Assembly (NCBI GenBank): GCA_905478295.1
Contig: CAJQHZ010000027.1
Location: forward strand, 1-64,000
DNA length: 64,000 nt
Source of the DNA: an uncultured Flavobacteriales bacterium
GTDB lineage: Bacteria > Bacteroidota > Bacteroidia > Flavobacteriales > Schleiferiaceae
Reading direction: 5' to 3'
Positions 51,828-61,979 of this stretch are shown one piece after another. The stretch's first letter is position 1; each line of letters opens with the position of its first letter. A program made the position numbers and the translations under genes. Below the pieces are notes generated by a model that ran no database searches, was not told where the DNA came from, and saw nothing but the letters and a program-made list of their open reading frames with translations.

Positions 51828-54800
51828 ATGAATTTGAGACGTTTTCTAGCCATTGCAGTGCTTTCTATGCTGTCTTTCCAAGGACATGCCACCCACCTTT
51901 TGGGAGGTGAGATTGTATGGAAATGTAAACCAAACGGTAAGTATCAGTTCACGCTGGTTCTTTACCGCGAGTGCGCTGGTATTGGGCTTCCCACGACAGC
52001 ACAATCATTAGCAACTAATGCTGGAGTTAGTATTTCGTGTGCTTTCATCAGCACTACGGATGTTGTCCCTTCTTGCTACACAGGAACTACGAATTGTGCT
52101 GGCGCAGCCTCTGGAACGGGTAAGATGCAGAAATATGTCTACCGCTCCGGCGACATTACTTTAACCGGTACACCTCCGGCTGGAGGTTGGTACTTTACCT
52201 GGACTAGTTGTTGTCGTCCCGGTAGTATTTCTAATGTTGTTAGTCCAGGTGGAGCAAGTTACCTTCTTCGAGCCGTCATGTATCCTTACACTCCGCCCGG
52301 TTCTACAGCCGCACTTTCGGCGGGTACTGCAGCAAATCCATCTTGTTATGATAGCTCACCAAACTTCCTAGAAGATCCGCAGGTAATTTCATGTACAGGG
52401 GTAGATGTTGTTTACAACAATCTTGGTTATGATCCAGATTTGGATTCCTTATACTACAACTGGTCGTACCCATGGGATGCCTCGACTTTTTCTTCCAACC
52501 CAGCAAGTAACTCAGTTAACTTTGTTTCTGGGTATAGTTGGAACAGTCCATTGCCTAGCGGATCCTCTTCAACACCAGCCTCGATTGATGGAGAAACTGG
52601 AGAAATCACTTTCAATTCAGGCGTAGCTGGATCCTGGGCAACATGTGTTGTCATTGAAGAATGGCGTTGTGGTCAGAAGGTGGGTGAGATTTACCGCGAT
52701 ATTCCTATTGTAACTCTGGCGTGTACGCCTCCTACAGGTTTGTGTTCTTCCGCCTTTGTAGACGAAGCGCCGGATATGTCATTAACTCCCGACAACTCAT
52801 TGATGAATGCTACGGTGCTAACTCCGGTTACCAACACCGCAGGAGACACCATTTACTATTATACAGAAGCTTTCCCTGGAGATACCGTTCGTTTTAAAAT
52901 TACAGCATCGGATGCTTACCCAAATCCGAACTGTTCTTCTCAAAATATTCAGTTTAGCGCCTCAGGAGGTAATTTGAGTTCTGCTGCGAATTACGGGAAT
53001 GCGAATTCTTGTCTTTTCAATCCGCCTTGTGCGACGTTGACTTCATTAAATCCTGGAGGAGTATTCTCATATCCTGGTTTAAATGATGCCCAATTTAACT
53101 GGAACATAACCTGTAATCACCTATTCTACCAAGAATATCAATGTGGTCAGTTAAAATCGGAATATTCCTTTTACCTCCGTATGCAGGATGACCAGTGTCC
53201 AATTAATCGTTTTTCGTACAAGAAAGTAGTGGTGAAGGTCAAAAACTACATGCCTGGTATGCCAAATGTCGATAACACTTGTATTCAGCAGGATGATAAT
53301 GGTGTGACTTTTGACTGGGTTAATAATCCTGATACAGGCTTTAATTGGGACTTTTATGTCATTAATCACATCGATACATTGGGAAATACCTCTGTGGTTG
53401 ATACCATTTACGATTGGGCAACACAAACGTATACCCATGCTGGTGCAGATCCTAATGCAGTAAACGGCTACACTATTCAGGTAGCAGGGGGTTGTGGACT
53501 CTTATCAGACCCTACACCCGTATTGCAAAACATTCGTGTTGGTCTACAAGCATTTCCACCACCTCCAAATTCTTCTATTGCACAGATTGATTGGAATCCT
53601 TGGATGCGCGGTAATGATTCTACTGCCTATGATGTTTGGGTAGAAGCACCAATAAGTTCAGGAAACTGGACACAATTGGGGACTACAATGGATACCACTT
53701 GGACAGATACTGTTGCCTTTTGTGGGGAGTGGTTGAATTATGAAGTCCGCTATGGCGCGGCTTGTGTTAGTTCTTCGGATAGTGGATTTTTCTCTGATAA
53801 AACACCGCCGGCACCTATTGTTTTTGACAGTGTAACAGTGGCTGGAGGGAATCTAGCGGCTATGTCATGGGAAGCTTCCTCTGATAGCGATGTCGTCTAT
53901 TACCGAATATACAGAAGAGATAATTCAGGGTTCTTGCAGCCTGTTGATTCCATATTAGCCTCGGATTACGCTACTTCAATGCCCTACATTTACCAGCTTT
54001 CAAATGCTGAAAATGAAAGTGAAGAATACGTTATAACGGCAATTGATAGCTGTGGAAACCAAAGTAGCGTGGGGAATACGATACCGTCAAGTACAATGTA
54101 TTTATTTTTAGGTATAGATCCATGTGATGGTTACGCTCGAATTCGTTGGAATACCTATAAAACCTGGACACAGACACAGCCGAAGGAGTATAATTTATAC
54201 TGTGACATTACGGATCCTCTAGGAGGTGTAATCTCAGGTGTACTCTTAAAAGGAGGTACGTTGGATACCACGTTTAACCACTACGGTATTATAAACGGTT
54301 ATTCTTATTGTTACTATGTACGTGCGGTGGATACGACAGGTACTATTACGAGTACTTCAAATAAGATTTGTAACAGCTCAGCTGTAGTACAGGGCTCGAA
54401 AGTGTTGTATTTAGGTAGAGCATCTGTTACCTCTCAAAACGGTATTGATCTTTACGCGTACATCGATAAGGATGCAGATGTTATTGACTATCAAATCCAG
54501 CGTGCAGATGCTGAAATCGGACCGTATTTGACCATTGGGAACGTCGCAAAACCAGCATTGGGGCCATGGGAAGTGAAATTCATAGACTACACGGCGGATC
54601 CAATGAACAGAAAGTATTTCTATCGTATTGCTTCTCGTGATTCTTGTGGTGCTCTAGATACGTTATCCAATCTAGGAACGAATATGCTTCTTAATGTTGA
54701 GGCCATCGGTAATCTGTCGAATACACTGACGTGGACACATTACAGAAAATTTGATGCGGGCGTTGAGGAGTACAAGATTTATAGATCCATTGATGGAGGT

Positions 54801-55271
54801 TCTTCTTTTGCATTGGCAGCGACCACAACGGATTCGGTTTATAATGATGATATAAAGCCATACTCGAACTCAAAGGGCAAATTCTGCTACTACATTAAAG
54901 CCATCGCTAAAGATGGTGTGATTCCTTGGCGCGATGAATTTGGCGAGAAATTTAATGCCCGTTCGAACGTATCGTGTGCAGTACATAAGGCGCGTTTATG
55001 GGTACCTAGTGCATTTAGTCCAAATTCAGACGTTATTGAAAATAGAAAGTGGAAGCCTCAAGGTGTTTTTGCAAGGCCAGATAGCTATACTTTATTCGTC
55101 ACGAACCGTTGGGGACAAGAAGTCTTCAGGACTAACGATCTCAATGAAAGTTGGGACGGAAAAGTTAACGGCGACCCAGCGGCAATTGGGGTTTATACCT
55201 ATTATATTAAGTATAGAAGTATAGAAGATGTGCCTGTTGAGGAGCGCGGGACCTTCACCTTACTTAACTAA
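51828..55271 (+). CDS. Giant gliding-associated (type B T9SS) surface protein with FN3-like repeats
   Basis: Predicted surface protein of 1147 residues. Signal peptide MNLRRFLAIAVLSMLSFQGHA, then the family-typical opening THLLGGEIVW and YRECAG, a cysteine-rich region (about 30-470) and several FN3-like units (about 500-1040; AMSWEASSDSDVVYYRIYRRD, NTLTWTHYRKFDAGVEEYKIYRS split over two strands). The type B C-terminal domain starts at about residue 1060 (WVPSAFSPNSDV, FVTNRWGQEVFRTNDLNESW). The ATG at 51828 is preferred over 51810 because of the -7 box. A strong terminator follows. Confidence 0.88.
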   Translation: MNLRRFLAIAVLSMLSFQGHATHLLGGEIVWKCKPNGKYQFTLVLYRECAGIGLPTTAQSLATNAGVSISCAFISTTDVVPSCYTGTTNCAGAASGTGKMQKYVYRSGDITLTGTPPAGGWYFTWTSCCRPGSISNVVSPGGASYLLRAVMYPYTPPGSTAALSAGTAANPSCYDSSPNFLEDPQVISCTGVDVVYNNLGYDPDLDSLYYNWSYPWDASTFSSNPASNSVNFVSGYSWNSPLPSGSSSTPASIDGETGEITFNSGVAGSWATCVVIEEWRCGQKVGEIYRDIPIVTLACTPPTGLCSSAFVDEAPDMSLTPDNSLMNATVLTPVTNTAGDTIYYYTEAFPGDTVRFKITASDAYPNPNCSSQNIQFSASGGNLSSAANYGNANSCLFNPPCATLTSLNPGGVFSYPGLNDAQFNWNITCNHLFYQEYQCGQLKSEYSFYLRMQDDQCPINRFSYKKVVVKVKNYMPGMPNVDNTCIQQDDNGVTFDWVNNPDTGFNWDFYVINHIDTLGNTSVVDTIYDWATQTYTHAGADPNAVNGYTIQVAGGCGLLSDPTPVLQNIRVGLQAFPPPPNSSIAQIDWNPWMRGNDSTAYDVWVEAPISSGNWTQLGTTMDTTWTDTVAFCGEWLNYEVRYGAACVSSSDSGFFSDKTPPAPIVFDSVTVAGGNLAAMSWEASSDSDVVYYRIYRRDNSGFLQPVDSILASDYATSMPYIYQLSNAENESEEYVITAIDSCGNQSSVGNTIPSSTMYLFLGIDPCDGYARIRWNTYKTWTQTQPKEYNLYCDITDPLGGVISGVLLKGGTLDTTFNHYGIINGYSYCYYVRAVDTTGTITSTSNKICNSSAVVQGSKVLYLGRASVTSQNGIDLYAYIDKDADVIDYQIQRADAEIGPYLTIGNVAKPALGPWEVKFIDYTADPMNRKYFYRIASRDSCGALDTLSNLGTNMLLNVEAIGNLSNTLTWTHYRKFDAGVEEYKIYRSIDGGSSFALAATTTDSVYNDDIKPYSNSKGKFCYYIKAIAKDGVIPWRDEFGEKFNARSNVSCAVHKARLWVPSAFSPNSDVIENRKWKPQGVFARPDSYTLFVTNRWGQEVFRTNDLNESWDGKVNGDPAAIGVYTYYIKYRSIEDVPVEERGTFTLLN

Positions 55272-55290
55272 TTGTTAAAAGATTGAGAAA

Positions 55291-55323
55291 CTAAAGCGGG
55301 CGACCATCGGTCGCCCGCTTTAG
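55291..55323. terminator. Strong rho-independent terminator after the exoprotein
   Basis: A perfect 15-base-pair stem from CTAAAGCGGGCGACC to GGTCGCCCGCTTTAG with a three-base loop. The U-tract is short (TTT), but the stem is the strongest in the window. Confidence 0.85.
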
Positions 55324-55338
55324 TTCGTAGAAATTGCT

Positions 55339-55346
55339 TAATTTTG
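55339..55346 (+). promoter_or_regulatory. -7 box of guaB
   Basis: TAATTTTG is an exact TAnnTTTG match ending 24 bases before the ATG at 55371. An upstream in-frame TTG at 55344 falls inside it and is rejected as a start. Confidence 0.55.
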
Positions 55347-55370
55347 GGCGCAATTCAAATCGGGATTGCG

Positions 55371-56843
55371 ATGGCTTACAATAACGACAAAGTCCTAGGT
55401 CTAGGACTCACTTACGACGACGTACTTTTAGTACCGAATTACTCTGAAGTTTTACCACGGGACGTGGATTTATCTTCGCGTTTCTCCAAGAACATTGGGA
55501 TGAAGACTCCTATAGCTAGTGCTGCAATGGATACAGTTACCGAAAGTGCTATGGCAATCGCTATTGCTCAGGAAGGTGGTATAGGTGTAATACATAAGAA
55601 TATGACCATTGAGCAGCAAGCTGTTGAGGTTCGCAAGGTTAAACGGGCAGAAAGTGGGATGATTTTAGATCCAGTTACACTTACCAAAGATGCCACGGTT
55701 CGTGATGCAAACGCAATGATGGCAGAATTTCGCATTGGCGGTATTCCTGTGGTGAACGCAAACCGAGAACTTATTGGTATAGTCACCAATCGTGATTTAC
55801 GTTTTGAAAAGGACAGTGATCGCCTCATCAATGAAGTAATGACGAAAGAAAACCTCATTACGACCAAGCCAAATGGGAGCATGGATGAAGCAGAGTCTAT
55901 GTTGCAAGAGCACAAAATTGAAAAACTACCTGTCGTTGACGAACAGAATAAATTGGTTGGTCTTATAACTTATCGAGACATTACTAAAATTAAGATCAAA
56001 CCCAATGCAAATAAGGATCAATTCGGTCGTTTACGCGTTGCCGCAGCTGTAGGTGTTACACAGGATGTTGTTGACCGTGTGACGGCATTAAATGAGAGTG
56101 GTGTCGATGCTGTAATCATTGATACAGCGCACGGCCATACCAAAGGCGTTGTAGAAGCGTTACAGCGCGTTAAAGCAAAGTTCCCTAACCTAGATGTTGT
56201 TGTTGGGAATATAGCAACTCCAGAGGCTGCCTTGTATTTAATGGAAGCAGGTGCCGATGCCGTGAAAGTTGGTATTGGCCCCGGTTCTATCTGTACAACT
56301 CGTATTGTAGCAGGTGTGGGTTTTCCTCAATTGAGCGCCGTAATGGAAATTGCTAAGGCAATCGATAATAGAATTCCAATAATAGCAGATGGCGGTATTC
56401 GTTTTACAGGTGATATTGTAAAGGCACTTGCAGCCGGCGCAGATTGTGTGATGTTAGGATCTATGTTCGCTGGTACGAAAGAAAGTCCAGGAGAAACGGT
56501 GATTTACGAAGGCAGAAAATACAAGACTTATCGAGGAATGGGCAGTGTCGAAGCGATGACAGATGGTTCTAAAGACCGTTATTTTCAAGATGTCGAAGAT
56601 GATGTGAAGAAATTAGTTCCAGAAGGAATCGTAGGTCGTGTTCCTTACAAAGGCGAAGTCAGTGAGGTTATGTATCAATTTATTGGTGGATTACGCGCTG
56701 GTATGGGCTACTGCGGTTCCAAGGATATCCCTACCCTAAAAGAATCGGCTGGATTTATTCAAATTACGGCGGCCGGGATGCAAGAAAGTCACCCACATAA
56801 CGTAAGTATTACTAGAGAAGCACCTAACTACAGTAGAAGATAA
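55371..56843 (+). CDS. guaB: IMP dehydrogenase
   Basis: Oxidises IMP to XMP with NAD, the rate-limiting step of guanine nucleotide synthesis. The 490-residue protein has a TIM barrel interrupted by a CBS pair (about 95-210), the catalytic loop [13 protein letters not shown] with Cys near residue 307, the flap segment [10 protein letters not shown] and the [11 protein letters not shown] phosphate site. Full length. The chaperone gene cluster follows after five bases, so it may share a transcript with ppiC and surA. Confidence 0.96.
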   Translation: MAYNNDKVLGLGLTYDDVLLVPNYSEVLPRDVDLSSRFSKNIGMKTPIASAAMDTVTESAMAIAIAQEGGIGVIHKNMTIEQQAVEVRKVKRAESGMILDPVTLTKDATVRDANAMMAEFRIGGIPVVNANRELIGIVTNRDLRFEKDSDRLINEVMTKENLITTKPNGSMDEAESMLQEHKIEKLPVVDEQNKLVGLITYRDITKIKIKPNANKDQFGRLRVAAAVGVTQDVVDRVTALNESGVDAVIIDTAHGHTKGVVEALQRVKAKFPNLDVVVGNIATPEAALYLMEAGADAVKVGIGPGSICTTRIVAGVGFPQLSAVMEIAKAIDNRIPIIADGGIRFTGDIVKALAAGADCVMLGSMFAGTKESPGETVIYEGRKYKTYRGMGSVEAMTDGSKDRYFQDVEDDVKKLVPEGIVGRVPYKGEVSEVMYQFIGGLRAGMGYCGSKDIPTLKESAGFIQITAAGMQESHPHNVSITREAPNYSRR

Positions 56844-56848
56844 ACACA

Positions 56849-58792
56849 ATGAAAAAATTGATATGGATTGCCCTGATTTTTGTGGGCGCACAATTGAATG
56901 CACAGGAGGTATTATTTACTGTTGGAAACCAAAGTATAACTACTGAAGAATTCAAGGCAGTATATGAGAAAAATAAAGGCGTTGGGGCTGCATTAGACCC
57001 CAAAACACCTGAGGAATATTTAGACCTTTATATCAACTTTAAACTTAAAATAGCTGAAGCGTATGCACAGCAGCGTGACACGGCTACAGGTTTTAAAAAT
57101 GAGTTCGGAGGGTATCGTGCCCAATTGGCGAAACCGTACTTAAGTGATCAAGGTGCAGAGAATGAGCTGGTTAGACAGGCGTTTGAGAGAATGCAAGAAG
57201 AGGTCCGTGCCGCACATATTATGATTGCTTTGGAAGCGAATGCGCTTCCTTCGGATACCTTAAAAGCGTACAAGCAATTGCTTGAATTACGCAAGTCAAT
57301 TTTAACGGGTAAAACGAAATTTGAAAATGCAGCTCGAGAAACAAGCGCAGATACTTGGAGTGCAAAAAATGGAGGTGATTTAGGCTACTTCACCGCATTT
57401 AATATGGTATATCCTTTTGAATCGGCGGCATATGATTTGGAAGTAGGTGATTTATCCATGCCTGTAAGAAGTCAGTATGGATATCATTTATTGAAGTTAC
57501 TCGACCGTCGCTCTGCTAGTGGTAATATACGTGTACGTCACATTTTCTTCGCATCGAATGGGAAATCATCCTTACAGGAGCAGCAGCGAGCTGAACGCAG
57601 TGCCAATGAAATTTACGGTCGACTTGAGGGGGGCGAAGACTTTATTTCCTTGCTCGAGTTTAGTGAAGACCGCAAGACAAAGGATGCCATGGGGGAATTA
57701 CCAGAATTTGGTATCAATAAAATGATGCCTGGGTTTGAGGAAGCAGCTTTTGCTCTTGAAGCACCTGGTGATTATTCTGCGCCCGTGGAAACCAGTATCG
57801 GTTGGCACGTGATTCAACTCATTGAGAAAAAGCCATTACCGTCCTTTGATGAATTGAAGTCTGAGCTTAAAAAGAAGGTGAAGCGTGATACTAGAAGTAG
57901 AGTGGGAGCTACCCGTTTCATGAAGCGCTTAAAGACTGAATACAACTTTGATATTGATGAGCGTTGGTTAGGACGAACTATGAATTTAGTGGACAAGAAT
58001 GCTTTTGGAACAGGGACATGGGCAATGCCTGCGTTGTCTCGTGATCGGATTGTTGCCACTTTTGCTAATGAAAAGATTTATCAAAGTGAGGTATTGGAGT
58101 TCTGGACGAAAAACCAGAATCAGAGTAGTGAGGCGGTTCGTGTAGAATTCCTGAGAGTGCTCTTCAATGCCTACTCTAATGATCGTATGATCGCATATGA
58201 AGACGGTCAGTTGGAATCAAAGCATGCAGATTTCAGAAATTTAGTGCGAGAGTATAAAGAAGGTATTCTCTTATTTGACTTAACGCAAGAAGCGGTTTGG
58301 AATAAAGCGGCACAGGATAGTGCTGGTATCGCAACCCATTATGAATTAATTAAGGAAGATTACCGATGGGAAGACCGTATACGGGCCACCTATTGGGTAA
58401 GTACAGACGAAAAAATGGCAAAAAAGATTTCTAAATGGACGGCAAAAAATAAGTCTGAAAAGGTTCAGGCGTTACTGGAAAATGAAGACGCATTAAGTGT
58501 TGCCGTTCAGAACGGGACTTACGAGCAAGATGATAATTCAGTAATAGAAGCGGTTTGGCAGCAAGAATCCGGTATATACGGACCTGTAGAACTTGATAAC
58601 GGTAGCTTCGCTGTCGTTCAGATTGACGAATTTATACCTTCAGCACCGAAGGCCTTGAACGAAATCAAAGGTCTGGTAATAGCTAGTTATCAAGATGCTC
58701 TTGAGAAAGAGTGGGTAAGTGCCTTAAAATCAAAATTTGAGGTAAATGTCAACGAAATTGCCAAATCTGCACTATTTGAGGAATTGCGTTAA
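56849..58792 (+). CDS. PpiC-type peptidyl-prolyl isomerase/chaperone with two rotamase domains
   Basis: A 647-residue periplasmic foldase. A signal peptide (MKKLIWIALIFVGAQLNAQ) is followed by a SurA-like N-terminal helical domain (about 20-115). Two parvulin domains follow (about 118-215, with VRAAHIMIAL and SQYGYHLLKL, and about 222-335, with IRVRHIFFASNG and GWHVIQLIE). A third, degenerate rotamase-like region lies near 500-600. First of three consecutive SurA/PpiC-like genes, probably handling outer-membrane and T9SS cargo. Its stop overlaps the next start by one base (TAATG). Confidence 0.9.
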   Translation: MKKLIWIALIFVGAQLNAQEVLFTVGNQSITTEEFKAVYEKNKGVGAALDPKTPEEYLDLYINFKLKIAEAYAQQRDTATGFKNEFGGYRAQLAKPYLSDQGAENELVRQAFERMQEEVRAAHIMIALEANALPSDTLKAYKQLLELRKSILTGKTKFENAARETSADTWSAKNGGDLGYFTAFNMVYPFESAAYDLEVGDLSMPVRSQYGYHLLKLLDRRSASGNIRVRHIFFASNGKSSLQEQQRAERSANEIYGRLEGGEDFISLLEFSEDRKTKDAMGELPEFGINKMMPGFEEAAFALEAPGDYSAPVETSIGWHVIQLIEKKPLPSFDELKSELKKKVKRDTRSRVGATRFMKRLKTEYNFDIDERWLGRTMNLVDKNAFGTGTWAMPALSRDRIVATFANEKIYQSEVLEFWTKNQNQSSEAVRVEFLRVLFNAYSNDRMIAYEDGQLESKHADFRNLVREYKEGILLFDLTQEAVWNKAAQDSAGIATHYELIKEDYRWEDRIRATYWVSTDEKMAKKISKWTAKNKSEKVQALLENEDALSVAVQNGTYEQDDNSVIEAVWQQESGIYGPVELDNGSFAVVQIDEFIPSAPKALNEIKGLVIASYQDALEKEWVSALKSKFEVNVNEIAKSALFEELR

Positions 58793-59637
58793 TGGTGAAG
58801 CCAATCTTCATAGGACTAGTAGCTTTAGCATCTGTTGCCTGTGTCTCTAATGGAGATTTGGAACAAGATATATTAGCAGAATTGGGGAATAAAAAGCTTC
58901 TTGTAGAAGATATTGCTGACCATTTACCTAAATCTGGGCAGATGGATGCTGTCGATAGTATTTCCTTAGTTAACCGATTGGTTCGTCAATGGGCTGAAAA
59001 CGAATTGCTTGTAGAGGCGGCTGAATTTAATTTGCAAACGGAATTGGCCGATTTTGAAGAGTTAGTAGCTCAGTACAGAAATGACTTACTAAAGCATGCA
59101 TATATAGATGGTTATGTACGTCAGCATTTGGACACCACCATTACTGCGGAGCAGATAAAAGACTACTACGAGCAAAACTTGAATAATTTCGAACTCAAGG
59201 AAAGTATAATTCAAGCATTTTATGCTGCGTCACCTGTAGAAGCGCAGAAAACTCAGGAGGCTAAACGATGGTTTTTATCTGACCGCTACCAGGATAAATA
59301 TTTGGATTGGGCTGAAGTATTTGTGAGTAAACAAAGCAATTATGGCGATTCTGTATGGATACCTATGATGGATTTTCTAGAAGAAATTCCGTTGGAATCG
59401 ACCAACCCGTATAATTATTTAAATAGAAGAAAGAGATTTACCTGTGAAGACACGGCATTGGTGTATTTTGTGCAAATAAATGCCCTACGGATCAAGGACA
59501 GTTATAGTCCGCTCCCTTACGTTGAAGAGCGCATTGAGAAAGTACTGTTGAACAAACGTCGACTGGCGCTCATCGAACAGATTGAAGAAAATATTATTGA
59601 ACATGCAATTGAAGAAGGCACACTTATTATACACTAG
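58792..59637 (+). CDS. SurA-like lipoprotein chaperone with degenerate isomerase domain
   Basis: A 281-residue protein with a lipobox-like ASVAC (Cys near residue 17), so it is probably lipid-anchored. The SurA-type N-terminal helical domain is present (LVNRLVRQWAENELLVEAAEF, then YYEQNLNNFEL). The isomerase part lacks the classic parvulin GYH/HILI motifs and keeps only fragments (EAKRWFLSDRYQDKYLDWAE). It may be a holdase without isomerase activity (inference). It overlaps the first chaperone gene by one base and surA by 35. Confidence 0.82.
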   Translation: MVKPIFIGLVALASVACVSNGDLEQDILAELGNKKLLVEDIADHLPKSGQMDAVDSISLVNRLVRQWAENELLVEAAEFNLQTELADFEELVAQYRNDLLKHAYIDGYVRQHLDTTITAEQIKDYYEQNLNNFELKESIIQAFYAASPVEAQKTQEAKRWFLSDRYQDKYLDWAEVFVSKQSNYGDSVWIPMMDFLEEIPLESTNPYNYLNRRKRFTCEDTALVYFVQINALRIKDSYSPLPYVEERIEKVLLNKRRLALIEQIEENIIEHAIEEGTLIIH

Positions 59638-60958
59638 CGTATTCACGCTGCTCGCAGTTTTCGCGATTGCTCAACCGCAAACCGTTGACGGTGTCACAGC
59701 CATTGTAGGAGGTGATGTCATTCTGAAAAGTGATGTTGAGGAGCAATACGATGTGTTTAACCGTCAAAACTTCGGTAAACCGGTGACCTATTGTGAGGTT
59801 TTTGAAGAGTTATTGTTTCAAAAGCTACTCATTCATCATGCTACCATTGATTCTATTTCTGTTGGCGAAGAAGAGGTTGAGGCTAATATGGACCGTAGAA
59901 TTCAACAATTGATCATGCAAATGGGTGATCAAAAGAAACTGGAAGATTTCTATGAAAAATCGGTAGTGGAAATCAAAGAAGATATGCGCACCCTTATTAA
60001 AGAGCAACTGACTGCACAACGAATGCAAATGACGGTTGTTGAAGGTATCGAGGTTACACCTTCTGAGGTTCGCGAATACTATGAAAACTTACAAGAAGAC
60101 AGCATTCCGCTCATTAGCGCAGAAGTAGAGTTGAGTCAAATCGTTAAATATCCAGAGTTATCTGAGGAAGCAGAGCAGGAAGTCATCACTAAACTTGAGG
60201 AGCTTAAAGACAGAATTGAAAATGGTACCTCTTTCTCATCAATGGCTATTCTTTACAGTGAAGATCCAGGTTCGAATAAGAAAGGTGGTGAATACCAGGG
60301 CATTCAGCGCGGTGTATTTGTAAAGGAATTTGAGGCCGTCGCATTTAATTTGCGCAAGGGAGAAATCAGCGATCCATTCAAGACTGAGTTCGGTTATCAC
60401 ATTGTACAGTTGCTTGAGAAGCGTGGGGAAGAATTGGATCTTCGTCATATTCTCATAAAGCCAAAGCTTACGCAAGTAAACTTGCAGGAAGCGAAAAATT
60501 TCCTAGACAGTGTTAGTGCAGCCATTGCAAATGGTGAAATGACATTCGAAGAAGCTTCTAGACGCTTTAGTGATGATGAACAAACCCGATTCAATGGTGG
60601 TCAGATGAGTAATTTCCAGAGTGGAAATAATAAATTTGAAGTATCGCAATTGGACAGAGGTCTGTTCGGCTTAATTAATTCCTTAACGGAAGGTGAGATT
60701 TCCGAAGCAACATTCTACAGAACAGAGGATCAGCGAGAAGCATTTCGTATTGTTCGTTTGGATGCGAAATATGAGCCGCATAGAGCAAATCTAGATCTCG
60801 ATTTCACACGTATCAAAGGTTTTGCCCTCCAACAAAAACAGGCAAAGACGGTTGAAGAGTGGAAGGAAGAAAAATTGGCAGATACCTTTGTTAAGATCAA
60901 CGAAGGGTATTACGATTGCGATGACGCCTTAAATTCATGGAACAGCAATAATGACTAA
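59603..60958 (+). CDS. surA: SurA-type peptidyl-prolyl isomerase/chaperone
   Basis: Periplasmic chaperone for outer-membrane protein biogenesis. The 451-residue protein has a signal peptide (LLYTSVFTLLAVFAIAQ), the N-terminal SurA domain (VDGVTAIVGGDVILKSDVEEQ onward) and two rotamase domains (ELSQIVKYPE/EFGYHIVQLLEK, about 165-270; LRHILIKPKL, about 275-375). I start at the ATG at 59603, which lies inside the preceding gene (35-base overlap); a TTG at 59582 would add seven residues before the signal peptide. It overlaps the MoxR gene by eight bases. Confidence 0.9.
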   Translation: MQLKKAHLLYTSVFTLLAVFAIAQPQTVDGVTAIVGGDVILKSDVEEQYDVFNRQNFGKPVTYCEVFEELLFQKLLIHHATIDSISVGEEEVEANMDRRIQQLIMQMGDQKKLEDFYEKSVVEIKEDMRTLIKEQLTAQRMQMTVVEGIEVTPSEVREYYENLQEDSIPLISAEVELSQIVKYPELSEEAEQEVITKLEELKDRIENGTSFSSMAILYSEDPGSNKKGGEYQGIQRGVFVKEFEAVAFNLRKGEISDPFKTEFGYHIVQLLEKRGEELDLRHILIKPKLTQVNLQEAKNFLDSVSAAIANGEMTFEEASRRFSDDEQTRFNGGQMSNFQSGNNKFEVSQLDRGLFGLINSLTEGEISEATFYRTEDQREAFRIVRLDAKYEPHRANLDLDFTRIKGFALQQKQAKTVEEWKEEKLADTFVKINEGYYDCDDALNSWNSNND

Positions 60959-61913
60959 CGAAGAAATCATCTCAACTCTCGAAAATGCCCCGGGTAAGCT
61001 TCAGTCCTTTAAATCTGAGGTAGGTAAGGTTATTATCGGGCAGGAAGAAGCAGTTGATTTAATCACATTGTCTATTCTTTGCCAAGGCCATAGTCTCTTA
61101 GTCGGAGTTCCTGGATTGGCAAAAACCTTATTAATCACCTCTGTGAGCCAAGCGCTCGGTCTCGATTTTTCCCGCATCCAATTCACTCCGGATTTAATGC
61201 CTTCTGACATTACGGGTACGGAGGTATTGAACGCTCAAAGAGAATTCACCTTTCACAAGGGACCAATATTCTCTAATGTGGTGCTGGCGGATGAAATCAA
61301 CCGTACGCCGCCTAAAACGCAAGCTGCATTGTTAGAGGCTATGCAAGAGAAGAAGGTCAGTGCTGCAGGTAAAACGATGAATTTACCGAAGCCGTTTTTT
61401 GTTTTAGCTACTCAAAACCCAATAGAGCAGGAGGGAACTTATCCATTGCCTGAAGCGCAGTTGGACCGATTCTTATTTAATATTTACGTTGACTATCCAG
61501 CTCTCGATGAAGAACGTGCGGTAGTACGTGCCACTACCGTGGGCGGAAGTAAACAGGTCAACCCCGTACTTTCTTCGAAGGAGGTGCTCGACCTTCAGTT
61601 TGCACTGCGTGCTATGCCGGTAACCGATGCAGTAGTGGATTACGCTGTAACACTAGCACGTAAAACTCGACCGGGTAAAGAAGGCGGCAGTAGCATAGCA
61701 GAAAACTATTTCTCTTGGGGCGCAGGACCGCGTGCCTCACAGAATCTTGTTCTTGCAGCAAAGGCATTGGCAATGATGAAAGGTGAAGGAACGCCGAGCA
61801 CTGCGCATGTGAAACAAATTGCTCCTGCTGTGCTGCGCCATCGTGTAGTTATAAATTACAAAGCGAAAGGCGAGGGATTGACGGTGGATGACCTCATTGG
61901 TCAGTTGCTCTGA
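60951..61913 (+). CDS. MoxR-family AAA+ ATPase
   Basis: A 320-residue AAA+ ATPase with Walker A GVPGLAKT (near residue 48), Walker B VVLADEINRTPPK (about 106-118), sensor 1 FFVLATQNPIEQEGT and the C-terminal lid. MoxR ATPases assist maturation or insertion of metal-cofactor or von Willebrand-domain proteins, usually beside DUF58/VWA genes; none follows here. Its placement after surA in one run suggests a link to envelope-protein assembly (inference). Confidence 0.93.
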   Translation: MTNEEIISTLENAPGKLQSFKSEVGKVIIGQEEAVDLITLSILCQGHSLLVGVPGLAKTLLITSVSQALGLDFSRIQFTPDLMPSDITGTEVLNAQREFTFHKGPIFSNVVLADEINRTPPKTQAALLEAMQEKKVSAAGKTMNLPKPFFVLATQNPIEQEGTYPLPEAQLDRFLFNIYVDYPALDEERAVVRATTVGGSKQVNPVLSSKEVLDLQFALRAMPVTDAVVDYAVTLARKTRPGKEGGSSIAENYFSWGAGPRASQNLVLAAKALAMMKGEGTPSTAHVKQIAPAVLRHRVVINYKAKGEGLTVDDLIGQLL

Positions 61914-61967
61914 TCCGTTCTTGTGTTAAGACGCGTTAAACTTCTAATGCATCCCGTTAGATAGTTC

Positions 61968-61975
61968 TATTTTCG
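61968..61975 (+). promoter_or_regulatory. -7 box 4 bases before the histidine kinase start
   Basis: TATTTTCG, one mismatch to TAnnTTTG, then TGTT and the ATG at 61980, predicting a leaderless transcript. Confidence 0.4.
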
Positions 61976-61979
61976 TGTT

